Under the pieces are notes generated by a model, which was not told the DNA's origin, ran no database searches, and worked only from the letters and a program-made list of their open reading frames with translations. Below, piece by piece: positions 9,139 through 18,578 of a stretch of DNA of 37,996 nt (its first letter is position 1; the number at the start of each line of letters is the position of its first letter). Both the position numbers and the translations under genes were made by a program. The DNA lies in assembly GCF_017995515.1 (NCBI RefSeq), contig NZ_JAGOIT010000024.1, positions 1 through 37,996 of the forward strand, in the 5' to 3' direction. Origin of the DNA: Propionivibrio sp. (GTDB taxonomy: Bacteria; Pseudomonadota; Gammaproteobacteria; Burkholderiales; Rhodocyclaceae).

Positions 9139-10311
9139 ATGCCCGAAGTGTTCATTTCCCGTCAGCCGCTCGTCAATCGCCAGAGCAAGATCATCGCCAC
9201 GCGCCTGACGCTTCACCCGCAGGGCGGCGCGACGCTGAAGGACGCCGCCGACGCGTTGGCGCTGCTCGCCGAATTCTGGCCGCAAGGCGAGAAGCTCGTG
9301 TTTATCAACTGCGGCTCGACATGCGATGCGAGCGTGCTCGAATGGCTCTTCCCGGGCAACGCGACGTTCGAAGTCCGCCCATCCACCCTCGTCGGCGCTG
9401 ACGGCGCCGCCCTGGTCGCCGCGCTCAAGGCCACCCAGCCATCGCTGTGCATGGTTTTCGACAACGACGCGGGCGCGGCGCTGGCGACCGGCTTGTCGTT
9501 CCGCTTCATCAGCTTCGACGCACGGCGCTACACACCGGCGCAACTGAAGATCCTGGCGACGAAGACCCAGCCCTATGGCATCGGCGTCGCATTCAACGTG
9601 TTCGACGCGCCGACCTTCCAGGCCTGCCTCGACGCCGGCGTCAATGCCGCCGCCAGCTGGTTCTTCAAGAACCCCGGCAAGCCGCCGGCCAAGGCGCTCA
9701 ACCCCGGACAGGCGCAGATCATCCGCGTGCTGAACCTGGTGCGCAAGAATGCGGAGGTCAAGGAGATCGAAGCTGCGCTCAAGCAGGACGTGGCGCTCTC
9801 CTACAAATTGCTGCGCTACATCAACTCGGCCGGTTTCGGGCTTTCTTGCGAGATCCAGTCCTTCCGCCACGCGGTGACCATCCTCGGTTACGAGAAGCTC
9901 AACAAGTGGCTTTCGCTGCTGCTGGCCACGGCGAGCAAAGACCCGATGGCCCCGGCGCTGATGCATACCGCGCTGACGCGCGCGCGCCTGATGGAGTTGC
10001 TCTCGCACGGGCTTGTCGACCGGCAGGAATACGACAACCTGTTCATCACCGGCGCGTTCTCGATGCTCGATGCGCTACTCGGCGTCAGCATGGAGAAGGT
10101 GCTCGAGTCGATGAGTCTGCCCGAGCCGATCTGCGACGCACTGCTCGGGCACGGCGGTGTTTACGGCCCCTTCCTCGAACTGGCCAAGGTCAGCGAGGGC
10201 GAAGACGGTGTCGCGCTCGCCGAGCAGGCCGGCATGCTCGGACTTTCCGCCGAGCAGTTCAACCGCGCCCAGATGCAGGCGCTGCAATTCGCCGAGACGA
10301 TGGAACTGTAG
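9139..10311 (+). CDS. Degenerate EAL-HDOD signalling protein (YuxH-like)
   Basis: A 390-residue YuxH-like protein: an N-terminal EAL-fold half (about 1-185, opening VFISRQPLVNRQSKI) and a C-terminal HDOD domain (about 195-390, with LKQDVALSYKLLRYINSAGFG). The EAL half lacks the catalytic EAL triad and metal-binding residues, so it is unlikely to hydrolyse c-di-GMP. HDOD domains lack HD-hydrolase metal ligands and usually act in protein interactions or phosphorelay output. An ATG at 9139, 9 nt after AGAAGG, is preferred over an in-frame TTG at 9130 that abuts the same site. It begins 5 bp after the reductase stop, so the two are probably cotranscribed. The signal and partner are unknown. Confidence 0.85.
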   Translation: MPEVFISRQPLVNRQSKIIATRLTLHPQGGATLKDAADALALLAEFWPQGEKLVFINCGSTCDASVLEWLFPGNATFEVRPSTLVGADGAALVAALKATQPSLCMVFDNDAGAALATGLSFRFISFDARRYTPAQLKILATKTQPYGIGVAFNVFDAPTFQACLDAGVNAAASWFFKNPGKPPAKALNPGQAQIIRVLNLVRKNAEVKEIEAALKQDVALSYKLLRYINSAGFGLSCEIQSFRHAVTILGYEKLNKWLSLLLATASKDPMAPALMHTALTRARLMELLSHGLVDRQEYDNLFITGAFSMLDALLGVSMEKVLESMSLPEPICDALLGHGGVYGPFLELAKVSEGEDGVALAEQAGMLGLSAEQFNRAQMQALQFAETMEL

Positions 10312-10337
10312 AAGGAAACCGTGCCGGCGTTGCCCAC

Positions 10338-10365
10338 AAAAAAACCGGCAAGCGCCGGTTTTTTT
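10338..10365. terminator. Bidirectional rho-independent terminator
   Basis: ACCGGC (10344-10349) pairs with GCCGGT (10354-10359) around the tetraloop AAGC. The stem is flanked by an A-run on the left and a T-run on the right, extending the pairing. It serves both the EAL-HDOD gene (plus) and the cytochrome c gene (minus), which converge here. Confidence 0.88.
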
Positions 10366-10375
10366 GTCTTCAGAT

Positions 10376-10705
10376 CTACTTCTGGCCGAGGATCCACTGG
10401 ACGATCCTGGCGGCTTCATCCGGCTTTACCCGTGGATTCGGCGGCATGACGACTTCCGCCTTGAGCTCCGCTTTCCACACGCCCTTGCTGCCCTTGATGA
10501 CCCGCTCGGCGAGCGCGGCATCGACGTCCTTCTGACCGGCATACCGCCTGGCGATGTCCCTGAACGACGGGCCGATGCGTTTGGCATCGAGTGCGTGGCA
10601 CGCCATGCAGTTCTTCGACTTTGCCAGCGCCTCGTCGCCCCGGGCGCTGCCGGTCGAAAGAATAAGCACGATGACCAGCGGCGACAAAGCGGCCCATGCT
10701 CGCAT
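10376..10705 (-). CDS. Small periplasmic cytochrome c (c551/c552 type)
   Basis: A 109-residue class I cytochrome c with a signal peptide (residues 1 to about 23, MRAWAALSPLVIVLILSTGS...) and a mature domain of about 86 residues. Heme motif is C33-M-A-C36-H37 and the probable axial ligand is M87 in VVMPPNPRV. GPSFRDIARRYAG is typical of the c551/c552 family, soluble carriers that donate to nitrite or NO reductases or terminal oxidases. I start at 10705 because it gives a proper signal peptide and lies 4 bp after the exporter stop; the open frame to 10765 overlaps that gene. Donation to NorCB encoded elsewhere in the window is possible but not shown. Confidence 0.9.
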   Translation of the reverse strand: MRAWAALSPLVIVLILSTGSARGDEALAKSKNCMACHALDAKRIGPSFRDIARRYAGQKDVDAALAERVIKGSKGVWKAELKAEVVMPPNPRVKPDEAARIVQWILGQK

Positions 10706-10709
10706 CCGG

Positions 10710-11327
10710 TCAGGCGCGGCTCGAATTGGCGAGCAGGACGCCCGCGCCGACGAAAATTCCGCCAAAGAAACGATTCTGCGACTTCAAGGCTGCGGGATTG
10801 CGCAACCAACGCCGCAAACGGGTGGCAAGCAGCGCGTACCCCGACATGACGATGCTGTCGACGCCGCACATGGTCAAGCCCATGATGACGAATTGCGGCC
10901 ATTGCGGACGCGTTGGATCGATGAACTGCGGCGTCAGCGCGGCGATGAAGACGATCGCCTTGGGATTGGTCAGGTTGACGAGCAGACCTTCCATGAACAA
11001 GCCTTTGGCCGCGATAGCCAACTTCTCTGCGTCAATCTCCTCCGGTGGCGAGCGCCATTTCTGGATGCCGAGCCAGATGAGGTAAGCGGCACCAAGGAGT
11101 TTGACGGCATCGAAGGCGTGCTTCGACGTGAGGAGCAAGGCCCCGAGGCCGAGCGCAACGACGGTGAGCTGGATGACCAGAGCAGTCTGCAGGCCGCCGA
11201 TCACGCGCACGGCCGAGCGGTAGCCAAAGCGCATACCGGCGCTCATCGATGCGGCCGCACCCGGTCCGGGCGAAATGGCAATCAGGATGGCCGCCAGCAA
11301 GAAGGCGAGCCAGAGGGAGAGAGACAT
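10710..11327 (-). CDS. LysE/RhtB-family amino-acid exporter
   Basis: A 205-residue inner-membrane protein with about six hydrophobic segments. The N-terminal ISPGPGAAASMSAGMRFG and the central NLTNPKAIVF are the hallmark motifs of the RhtB/LysE superfamily, which exports homoserine, threonine or other amino acids. It lies 44 bp downstream of ilvD and 4 bp before the cytochrome c gene on the same strand. An operon with ilvD, which makes branched-chain 2-oxo acids, hints at overflow export of related amino acids, but specificity cannot be read from the sequence. Confidence 0.9.
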   Translation of the reverse strand: MSLSLWLAFLLAAILIAISPGPGAAASMSAGMRFGYRSAVRVIGGLQTALVIQLTVVALGLGALLLTSKHAFDAVKLLGAAYLIWLGIQKWRSPPEEIDAEKLAIAAKGLFMEGLLVNLTNPKAIVFIAALTPQFIDPTRPQWPQFVIMGLTMCGVDSIVMSGYALLATRLRRWLRNPAALKSQNRFFGGIFVGAGVLLANSSRA

Positions 11328-11371
11328 TTGGCAAGATTCCTTTCAGGTAATCGCGTAACCGACCCGCCGCA

Positions 11372-13234
11372 TCAACGCCGCTTGAGCAGGCTGAGGTCGC
11401 GCACCGCGCCGGTCGCTGCCGAAGTCGCCATCAACGCGTAGGCCTGCAGCGCCTTGGAGACGTGCCGCTTGCGCGGATGTGCAGGCGCCCAGGCTTTGTC
11501 GTCCTTGGCGTTCATCGCCTGCCGGCGCTCTTCGAGTTCACCCGCTGAAACCGCGAGATGAATACGGCGCGCCGGGATGTCGATCTCGATCGTATCGCCT
11601 TCCTCGACGAGACCAATCGCGCCGCCTTCCGCCGCTTCCGGCGAGACGTGGCCGATCGAGAGGCCGGACGTGCCGCCAGAGAAACGACCGTCGGTCAGTA
11701 AAGCACAGGCTTTGCCGAGGCCCTTGGACTTGAGGTAGGACGTCGGATAGAGCATCTCCTGCATGCCCGGGCCGCCCTTCGGTCCTTCGTAACGGATCAC
11801 GACCACATCGCCGGCGACGATCTCGTCGCCCAGGATGGCCTGCACGGCGGCATCCTGGCTCTCATGAACGCGCGCCCGGCCGCTGAACTTCCAGATGCTC
11901 TCGTCGACACCCGCCGTTTTCACGATACAACCGTCCTCGGCGATATTGCCGAAGAGCACGGCAAGGCCGCCTTCCTGCGAGTAGGCGTTGGCTTGATCGC
12001 GGATGCAGCCGTGCGTGCGATCGAGATCGAGTTCGGGATAGCGCCGGTTCTGCGAGAAAGCCACTTGCGTCGGCACACCGCCCGGTGCGGCGCGGAAAAA
12101 CTCGTAAACGGAGAGGTCGTGGGCGCGATGCATGACATCCCAGATGTCGATGGCTTCGCCCAGCGTCTTCGTATGCACGGTCGGGACATTCAGGTGCAGC
12201 AGGTTCGAGCGTGCGAGTTCGCCCAGAATGCCGATGATGCCGCCAGCGCGATGCACGTCCTCGATGTGGAACTTGTCGGTCATCGGCGCCACCTTGCACA
12301 GGCAGGGCACCTTGCGCGAGATGCGGTCGATGTCATTCATCGTGAAGTTGACGCCGGCCTCCTGCGCGGCGGCCAGGAGGTGCAGGACGGTATTGGTCGA
12401 GCCGCCCATCGTTACGTCGAGCGTCATCGCGTTCTCGAACGCCTCGAACGAACCGATAGAGCGCGGCAGCACCGAGTTGTCGTTCTGCTCGTAGTAGCGC
12501 CGGCAAAGCTCGACGATCTGGTGCCCCGCCTTGATGAACAATTCCTTGCGATCGGCGTGAGTAGCGACCAGCGTACCGTTGCCGGGAAGCGCAAAACCCA
12601 GCGCTTCGGTCAGGCAGTTCATCGAATTCGCTGTGAACATCCCCGAGCACGAGCCGCACGTGGGACATGCGGAGCGCTCGATTTCGGCAACTTCGGCGTC
12701 GGAAACCTTGCTGTCGGCTGCCTTGACCATCGCGTCAACCAGGTCCAGATGAACGATCTGCCCGCTCGGCGCCTTGTACTTGCCGGCCTCCATCGGGCCA
12801 CCCGAAACGAAGATCGTAGGAATATTGACGCGCATCGCCGCCATCAACATTCCCGGCGTGATCTTGTCGCAATTGGAGATGCAGACCATGGCGTCGGCAC
12901 AATGCGCGTTGACCATGTACTCGACTGAATCAGCAATCAGATCGCGCGACGGCAGCGAATAGAGCATGCCGTCATGGCCCATGGCGATGCCATCATCGAC
13001 GGCGATGGTATTGAACTCCTTGGCGATACCACCCGCCTTCTCGATTTCGGCCGCGACCAGTTGCCCGATATCCTTGAGGTGTACGTGTCCCGGGACGAAC
13101 TGCGTGAAAGAATTCACAACGGCGATGATTGGCTTGCCGAAGTCGCCGTCCTTCATGCCGGTGGCGCGCCAAAGCGCGCGGGCGCCGGCCATGTTTCGGC
13201 CGTGGGTCGAAGTACGGGAACGATAATCGGGCAT
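11372..13234 (-). CDS. ilvD: Dihydroxy-acid dehydratase
   Basis: Fe-S dehydratase converting 2,3-dihydroxy-3-methylbutanoate (and the methylpentanoate) to 2-oxo acids in valine, isoleucine and leucine synthesis. It has 620 residues, matching the long E. coli-type enzymes (about 616). The start [12 protein letters not shown] has a strong GGAGG site 6-8 nt upstream; the open frame to 13345 is an artefact. Cluster cysteines and Mg site regions are visible: [11 protein letters not shown] near residue 122 and [17 protein letters not shown] near 195. The C-terminal TDGRFSGG and GHVSPEA are also present. A 144-bp gap separates it from aroB; no clear sigma-70 promoter was found there beyond a TAGAAT-like -10 (minus strand, 13276-13281). 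Confidence 0.97.
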   Translation of the reverse strand: MPDYRSRTSTHGRNMAGARALWRATGMKDGDFGKPIIAVVNSFTQFVPGHVHLKDIGQLVAAEIEKAGGIAKEFNTIAVDDGIAMGHDGMLYSLPSRDLIADSVEYMVNAHCADAMVCISNCDKITPGMLMAAMRVNIPTIFVSGGPMEAGKYKAPSGQIVHLDLVDAMVKAADSKVSDAEVAEIERSACPTCGSCSGMFTANSMNCLTEALGFALPGNGTLVATHADRKELFIKAGHQIVELCRRYYEQNDNSVLPRSIGSFEAFENAMTLDVTMGGSTNTVLHLLAAAQEAGVNFTMNDIDRISRKVPCLCKVAPMTDKFHIEDVHRAGGIIGILGELARSNLLHLNVPTVHTKTLGEAIDIWDVMHRAHDLSVYEFFRAAPGGVPTQVAFSQNRRYPELDLDRTHGCIRDQANAYSQEGGLAVLFGNIAEDGCIVKTAGVDESIWKFSGRARVHESQDAAVQAILGDEIVAGDVVVIRYEGPKGGPGMQEMLYPTSYLKSKGLGKACALLTDGRFSGGTSGLSIGHVSPEAAEGGAIGLVEEGDTIEIDIPARRIHLAVSAGELEERRQAMNAKDDKAWAPAHPRKRHVSKALQAYALMATSAATGAVRDLSLLKRR

Positions 13235-13378
13235 GGCAAACCTCCAGAACGGAAACAGTCGGAATCGAACGACCAATTCTACCGAAGAAGCGCACCCTTG
13301 TTTTGCGTGAGGCGCCTCGGCAGCAACCGGTCGCGCGGTGCCCACCCTAATCGGCGGCGACCGACGAGCCCGACCGCG

Positions 13379-14458
13379 TCACGTCCGGCTGGTAATCGCC
13401 TGGGTAACGTCCGACAGGGGAGCGGCGCTGGTCGATACGGCACGACCGATCTGTTCAAGCAGGACGAGGTTCATCTTCCCGTTCTGAACCTTCTTGTCGT
13501 GCTGCATGAGTTCGAGGTACTTCGCCGGCGCCAGTGCCGGCCCGACAGTCGGCAGTCCTGCCCGACGAAACAGGGCATCAATTCGCTCAACGTCGCCGTC
13601 GTTCAGCCACCCCAGTCGGCGCGACAGGTCTGCCGCCATCATCGTTCCCGCCGCGACCGCCTCACCGTGCAGCCAGGCGCCGTACCCCATACCCGCCTCG
13701 ATCGCATGACCAAAGGTGTGCCCGAGATTCAGCAATGCCCGCTCGCCCTTTTCCCTTTCGTCCGCAGAGACGACCTCAGCTTTGTTCTTGCAGGAACGTG
13801 CAATCGCAAACACCAGTGCGTCGGGCCGACGAGCCAGCACGTCGTCGAGATTCTGCTCGAGCCACTCCAGGAACGGCAGGTCGCGTATCAGGCCGTACTT
13901 GATGACCTCGGCCAAGCCCGCACGCAGTTCTCTGTCCGGCAGCGTTGTCAGAACGTCGGTGTCGGCCAGCACGACCTCGGGCTGATAGAACGCACCGATC
14001 ATGTTCTTTCCGCGCGGGTGGTTGATCGCGGTCTTGCCGCCAACGGAGGAGTCGACCTGCGCCAGCAAAGTTGTCGGAACCTGAATGAACGGAACCCCCC
14101 GCTGGTAGCAAGCCGCAGCAAAGCCCGTGAGATCCCCGACCACTCCGCCCCCCAGGGCAATCAGCGTGGTGCTTCGATCACAACGTTTCTCAAGCAGGAA
14201 GTCGAATACCGAATTCAGCGCTTCCCAGTTCTTGAATTGCTCGCCGTCCGCCAATAGCAGGTTCGATGAGTCGACACCGGCATTTCGCAACAGCCCGGAC
14301 AAAGCGTCGGCATAAAGCGGAGCAACCGTCGTATTGGTGACAATAACCGCCTTCGGATGTACAAGATGCGGGAGCAGCAGGTCGGCACGCGCGGCAACGC
14401 CCGCGCCAATGTGGATCGGATAGCTTCTATCTGCCAGCGAAACGCTCAATGACTCCAT
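13379..14458 (-). CDS. aroB: 3-dehydroquinate synthase
   Basis: Second step of the shikimate pathway: DAHP to 3-dehydroquinate, NAD+- and metal-dependent, cytosolic. The 359-residue length is normal. NAD-binding [13 protein letters not shown], the active-site [20 protein letters not shown] and the metal-ligand helices ([26 protein letters not shown]) are all present. Its start lies inside the 3' end of aroK (13-bp overlap, 14446-14458), so the two are translationally coupled, as in most proteobacteria. Confidence 0.98.
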   Translation of the reverse strand: MESLSVSLADRSYPIHIGAGVAARADLLLPHLVHPKAVIVTNTTVAPLYADALSGLLRNAGVDSSNLLLADGEQFKNWEALNSVFDFLLEKRCDRSTTLIALGGGVVGDLTGFAAACYQRGVPFIQVPTTLLAQVDSSVGGKTAINHPRGKNMIGAFYQPEVVLADTDVLTTLPDRELRAGLAEVIKYGLIRDLPFLEWLEQNLDDVLARRPDALVFAIARSCKNKAEVVSADEREKGERALLNLGHTFGHAIEAGMGYGAWLHGEAVAAGTMMAADLSRRLGWLNDGDVERIDALFRRAGLPTVGPALAPAKYLELMQHDKKVQNGKMNLVLLEQIGRAVSTSAAPLSDVTQAITSRT

Positions 14459-14982
14459 CGATTTCCAAATTCCTTCATCAACAATTGCGTTACGCCCTGT
14501 GCGTTAATGCGGCTTCCATCGACCACCAAGTCCGCAACTTCCCGGTAGAGGGGGTCGCGTTGCGCAAAGAGCTGCTGAAGCTTGCCTAACGGATCATCAA
14601 CCTTAAGCAGCGGACGGTTCTTGTCGGCGCGTGTTCGCTCCCACAGGATGTGTGGCGGGACATTCAGGTAAACCACGAACCCGCTTTTGGTCAGGTTCTC
14701 GCGATTCTCCGGTCGCAACACAACCCCGCCGCCGGTCGCAACGATCGCGTTCGACATCCTGGTGCAATCTTCGACGACTTGCGACTCCCGGCGCCGAAAC
14801 CCATCCTCCCCTTCGATCTCGAAGATCGTCGGGATACTTACGCCGGTTCGCTCTTCGACCTCTCGATCCGTGTCCATGAACACCAAGCCCAATCGTTTGG
14901 CGAGAATCCGGCCGATCGTGGTCTTGCCCGACCCCATCAGGCCGACCAAGTAGACATTCGAACTGTTTTGCTCTTTATTCAC
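14446..14982 (-). CDS. aroK: Shikimate kinase
   Basis: ATP-dependent 3-phosphorylation of shikimate. With a GTG start at 14982 the protein has 178 residues, typical of AroK. The P-loop GLMGSGKTT is at residues 14-22, the shikimate-binding [12 protein letters not shown] at about 34-45, GGGVV at about 80, and the LID region [11 protein letters not shown] is present. No ATG lies between the P-loop and upstream stops at a sensible distance, so GTG is chosen; its ribosome-binding site is weak. It belongs to the conserved pilMNOPQ-aroK-aroB order, but a terminator after pilQ suggests a separate promoter in the 14983-15221 gap. Confidence 0.95.
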   Translation of the reverse strand: MNKEQNSSNVYLVGLMGSGKTTIGRILAKRLGLVFMDTDREVEERTGVSIPTIFEIEGEDGFRRRESQVVEDCTRMSNAIVATGGGVVLRPENRENLTKSGFVVYLNVPPHILWERTRADKNRPLLKVDDPLGKLQQLFAQRDPLYREVADLVVDGSRINAQGVTQLLMKEFGNRWSH

Positions 14983-15221
14983 TAACTCAGTATTCCACAA
15001 CCAGCAGCCTTGGCGATCGACATGAGCGCGCCAATCGGCACACGTCCCGCCACGACCCGATACAGATTTTGTTTCACCAACGTGCACCGCATCAGTATTC
15101 GGACAGACCGTTATGATTTTACAGAGGAAGTCCCGTGCTCGGCAGATTCCTGTACCAGCGAGACAATCCCCGCGAAGGCGGCAGCAGACGCAACAACTCG
15201 TCGAATCGACATCGACGCCGC
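14983..15221. other. Non-coding gap between pilQ terminator and aroK
   Basis: About 240 bp, plus the terminator to its right, with no convincing gene. Short open frames here (a plus-strand one at 15010-15333 and the minus-strand upstream extension of aroK) have no recognisable product or ribosome-binding site. It should contain the aroKB promoter, but I could not pick a convincing -35/-10 pair; TAAAAT on the minus strand near 15117-15122 is the best -10 seen and has a poor -35. Confidence 0.5.
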
Positions 15222-15267
15222 AAAAAACGCTGAGGGGTGGAAGATTTCTCTGAATCACCACCCCTCA
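15222..15267 (-). terminator. Rho-independent terminator of the pilMNOPQ operon
   Basis: A perfect 10-bp stem, TGAGGGGTGG / CCACCCCTCA (15231-15240 and 15258-15267), has a 17-nt loop. On the minus strand it is followed by GCG and six T residues. It lies about 25 bp after the pilQ stop, ends the pil transcript, and separates it from aroKB. Confidence 0.85.
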
Positions 15268-15292
15268 TCGGACATCAAGACTGAAAGAGCAT

Positions 15293-17386
15293 CTAGCGGA
15301 CGCTTAACCCTTCAGCGACGATCTTCGGGGTAATAAATACCAGGAGTTCCGTTTTATCGTCGATCCATTCCCGGTTCTTGAACAGCCAGCCAATATACGG
15401 GAGATCGCCGAAGAAGGGGATTCGCTGCGTATTGTCGCGAATCGTCTGCGTATAAACCCCACCGATGACAACGGTTCCACCGTTCTCAACCAACACCTCC
15501 GTTTTCACGTGCTTCGTATCGATGGCAACACCGGCCCCCGTCGACAACGTAGTGTTTGGCGTGTCCTTGTTGATATCCAGCGACATCGTGATTTTCCCGT
15601 CCGGCGTAATCTGTGGCTTGACCTTCAACGATAGATTTGCCTTGCGGAAGGAAACACTCGTTGCACCAGAACTCGTTGCCTGTTGATAGGGAATTTCCAC
15701 GCCTTGCTCGATAATGGCTTCGATCTGATTGGCAGTCATCACGCGCGGACTTGATATCACCTTGCCCCGGCCATCCGCCTCAAGCGCCGAGATCTCAGCG
15801 TTCAAGAACTTGGTCTTCGCACTATTGAACAGGATCATCGAAAACACCCCCGCATTTCCCGCGCGGGGCGTCGCAGGAAGATTCACGGAACTCGCGTTTG
15901 TCAGTGTTGCCTTTGTACTCACCTGACCAGTCATGTAGCCTGTTGCATCAAGACTACCGCCAACCGCGACTCCTGAGTCTCCTCCTCCCGTCGTGTCGTT
16001 GAACCCCAGCCGAACACCGATGTTCTTGGCAAAGCTATCGCCAGCCTCGACAATTCTTGCCTCAATCATCACTTGACGAACCGGAGTATCGACTTTTGCG
16101 ATCATTTCCCGCACGTCATCCAGGCGGCTCGGCGTGTCCTTGACGAACATCATGTTGGAACGATCGTCGAGGAGAGCGCTACCGCGCTTTGAAAGCAAGG
16201 TCTGTTTCGGATCGACCAGAAGCTTTTGAACATCAGCTGCTTTAATGTAGTTCATCTGGAAGCTCTCAGTTCTCAAGGGCTCAAGATCGCCAATCTGCGC
16301 TTTTGATTCAAATTCAAGCTTCTCTTTCGTAGCGATCTCTTCCCGCGGCGCAATCATGATGACATTCCCGTTCTTGCGCATATCGAGCCCTTTCTGCTGC
16401 AGGATGATATCGAGCGCCTGATCCCAAGGAACGTCTTTCAAAATCAATGTAATGGAGCCACCGACCGAGTCGCTCACCACCATGTTCATCCCGGTAAACT
16501 CGCCAATAACCTGAAGCAGTCGTCGGACATCAACATTCTGGAAGTTGAGCGACAATTTCTCGCCTTGGTACCCCCCGCGCGAGCCTTGCACCAGTTTGTT
16601 CGGATTTTCGACGACGGGCTTGACCTCGATTACGAATTGATTGTCCGTCTGATAGGCGTTGTGCTCCCACAACCCCTTTGGACTAATCGTCATCTGGGCA
16701 TTTGCACCTTGCTGAATCGTGTTGATCGACACGACAGGAGTCGCAAAGTCGGTCACGTCCATGCGCTTGCGCAGCATTTCAGGGACTCCGACTTTGACAA
16801 AGTCGACAACAAGCCGCTCGCCCTGCTGACGAATATCGATACCGGCATTCGAGTCGGCAAGATCAACGCTAATTCTTGCCTCACCGTCTTTGCCACGGCG
16901 GAACGAGATATCGCGAATGCTATTCCTGTCTTGCGAAGGACTTGCCTGCGAGAAATGCTCGACACGCGGCGCGGCGCCACCATCCTTGGCACTCGGCGTT
17001 AATGAAAGAACCAGTGCATTCCCGTCAATGGCTGTCTCGTAGGTCATCGCTTGCGTCAGATTCAGAACGACTCGCGTGCGGCCATCGGCCTGAATGATGT
17101 TCGCGCTCTTCAGCGCACCTTCGTTATAGACCTGCGACGAGGCTCTCAAGCCATTCGCGACGTTGGGGAAATCGAGCGCAATACGCGCTGGCTTGGCCAC
17201 ACTGAAACCCGACGGCAGTTCGCTCAGCGGCTCTTTGAAGGTCATCTTTACGTTGACCACACTCCCTTGTTGAGCGACCGTCATCGCCTCAATGGAATTT
17301 TGGCCCGTATCCTGAGCATGTACCGAGATTACTGACAGGCCGAACCACAAGACCATGCTTAGCAGGCAACCTCTGATTTTTCTCAC
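15293..17386 (-). CDS. pilQ: Type IV pilus outer-membrane secretin
   Basis: A 697-residue secretin that forms the outer-membrane channel for the type IV pilus. Domain order: signal peptide (1-25, ending VHAQ); two AMIN peptidoglycan-binding domains (about 30-120 and 135-225); N0/STN (about 275-345, opening LSLNFQNVDVRRLLQVIGEF); N1/secretin_N (about 370-445); secretin beta-barrel (about 475-695, with VISSPRVMTANQ, GVEIPYQ and PFFGDLPYIGWLF). I choose a GTG at 17386: it overlaps the pilP stop (GTGA), has AGGAGGGG 5 nt upstream, and leads straight into the signal peptide. The longer frame to 17437 adds 17 poor residues. Last gene of pilMNOPQ. Confidence 0.95.
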   Translation of the reverse strand: MRKIRGCLLSMVLWFGLSVISVHAQDTGQNSIEAMTVAQQGSVVNVKMTFKEPLSELPSGFSVAKPARIALDFPNVANGLRASSQVYNEGALKSANIIQADGRTRVVLNLTQAMTYETAIDGNALVLSLTPSAKDGGAAPRVEHFSQASPSQDRNSIRDISFRRGKDGEARISVDLADSNAGIDIRQQGERLVVDFVKVGVPEMLRKRMDVTDFATPVVSINTIQQGANAQMTISPKGLWEHNAYQTDNQFVIEVKPVVENPNKLVQGSRGGYQGEKLSLNFQNVDVRRLLQVIGEFTGMNMVVSDSVGGSITLILKDVPWDQALDIILQQKGLDMRKNGNVIMIAPREEIATKEKLEFESKAQIGDLEPLRTESFQMNYIKAADVQKLLVDPKQTLLSKRGSALLDDRSNMMFVKDTPSRLDDVREMIAKVDTPVRQVMIEARIVEAGDSFAKNIGVRLGFNDTTGGGDSGVAVGGSLDATGYMTGQVSTKATLTNASSVNLPATPRAGNAGVFSMILFNSAKTKFLNAEISALEADGRGKVISSPRVMTANQIEAIIEQGVEIPYQQATSSGATSVSFRKANLSLKVKPQITPDGKITMSLDINKDTPNTTLSTGAGVAIDTKHVKTEVLVENGGTVVIGGVYTQTIRDNTQRIPFFGDLPYIGWLFKNREWIDDKTELLVFITPKIVAEGLSVR

Positions 17387-17904
17387 TTTTTCCCCTCCTG
17401 TCCCTGCAACATAAGCACACTCTCTCTTTCGGTCCAATCCCCGGCCGGATCCTGAACCAGTTCTTTCAATTTCAACTCAGACTCGGAGATCTGGGTAATA
17501 ACGCCGAAATTTTGCCCCATGTAATTCCCTGCCCGGACTTGATACAGGGCACCGTCGACCAGGACGATCGCGAATGAAGTACCCTTCCTGGTCATTACCC
17601 CGACATACTTCAAGGACTCGAGCGGATACGCCTCAAGCGGTTCGCGCGGACGGTCGAGATCAGGCTGCAAACCACCTCCGCCTCCCTTCTTCTGATCCGG
17701 TCCGATTTTTCCTGGTTTGAACGGATCAAGGAGATTTCCCACGTCGTAAGGCACAGCCTCATACGGCTTCACTTGCGGCAATTCAGGAATCTTGCCCTTG
17801 ATACCTTTAGAGGTCTCCGACATCCATTGACGCAAGTCTTCATGCTCGGTATTTGAGCAAGCAAGCAGCAGCATGCTTAGCAGCACGACAATGGACTTTT
17901 TCAT
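17383..17904 (-). CDS. pilP: Type IV pilus assembly lipoprotein
   Basis: A 173-residue inner-membrane lipoprotein that links the PilMNO platform to the secretin PilQ. It has a signal peptide with lipobox LLLAC (Cys16), a disordered Pro/Gly-rich linker (about 35-90, including a five-glycine run), and a C-terminal beta-domain (about 90-165, LESLKYVGVMTRKGTSFAIV...) typical of PilP. It overlaps pilO by 4 bp (ATGA) and pilQ by 4 bp. Confidence 0.93.
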   Translation of the reverse strand: MKKSIVVLLSMLLLACSNTEHEDLRQWMSETSKGIKGKIPELPQVKPYEAVPYDVGNLLDPFKPGKIGPDQKKGGGGGLQPDLDRPREPLEAYPLESLKYVGVMTRKGTSFAIVLVDGALYQVRAGNYMGQNFGVITQISESELKLKELVQDPAGDWTERESVLMLQGQEGKK

Positions 17905-18578
17905 TTTTTCTTACCCTTGGTGGCTTTCTTTTCCGCCTTTTTCTTGGCAGCCAGTTCCTCGTCATCAAGGTAGCGGAAAGTCTTTGTCACCGCATCCATC
18001 ACCAGGCTCCCATCCTTTGCCTGCTGATTGGAGGCTATCGAAATACTGTTGAGCGTCACGATTCTGGATAGTCGCCCGATATCCCCCGCGAACGCACCCA
18101 AGTCATGATAATTCCCCGTAAGCCGCACGGTAACGGGCAATTCTGCATAGAAGTCCTTCTGCACTTCCTGACCTGGCTTGAACAACTCGAACTGCAAACC
18201 CCGTCCCATTCCGGATTGATTGATCTCGATGAGCAAGGACTCAATCTCGGCCTTGTTTGGCAGTTGTTTCAAAAGCGCGCCAAACGAGCGATCGATCTCG
18301 TTCATTTGCTGCTTATACAACTCAAGATTGACAGCCTGTGTCTTCTTGGTAACAAACTCCTCCCGGAGACGGCCTTCTTCCAGACGACGTTCTTCAAGGA
18401 CGCCTAACTGGTCGTTCCAGACGAACCACCATCCCGCAGCAAGGATCGCCACGAAAAGACCGAGCAGTACCGCGACTCTCGGAAGAAGAGGCCAAGCGCC
18501 GACATCGTTGGGACTGAGATTACGAAAATCATCAGCAAGTGACTTCAAATCAAGCTTCGCGGGAGACGCGGCACTCAT
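17901..18578 (-). CDS. pilO: Type IV pilus inner-membrane protein
   Basis: A 225-residue bitopic protein that pairs with PilN to form the periplasmic alignment complex of the pilus. It has one membrane segment (about residues 31-49, LLGLFVAILAAGWWFVW), a coiled-coil stretch (about 52-95), then a ferredoxin-like periplasmic domain (about 100-205). The C-terminus is a Lys-rich tail of about 20 residues (KKKAEKKATKGKKK), an unusual addition beyond the PilO core. The coding region overlaps pilP and pilN by 4 bp each. Confidence 0.93.
   Translation of the reverse strand: MSAASPAKLDLKSLADDFRNLSPNDVGAWPLLPRVAVLLGLFVAILAAGWWFVWNDQLGVLEERRLEEGRLREEFVTKKTQAVNLELYKQQMNEIDRSFGALLKQLPNKAEIESLLIEINQSGMGRGLQFELFKPGQEVQKDFYAELPVTVRLTGNYHDLGAFAGDIGRLSRIVTLNSISIASNQQAKDGSLVMDAVTKTFRYLDDEELAAKKKAEKKATKGKKK

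Noticed and set aside
15010..15333. A 107-residue plus-strand open frame between aroK and pilQ
   Set aside because: No recognisable product, no ribosome-binding site, and it runs through the pil terminator and the 3' end of pilQ.
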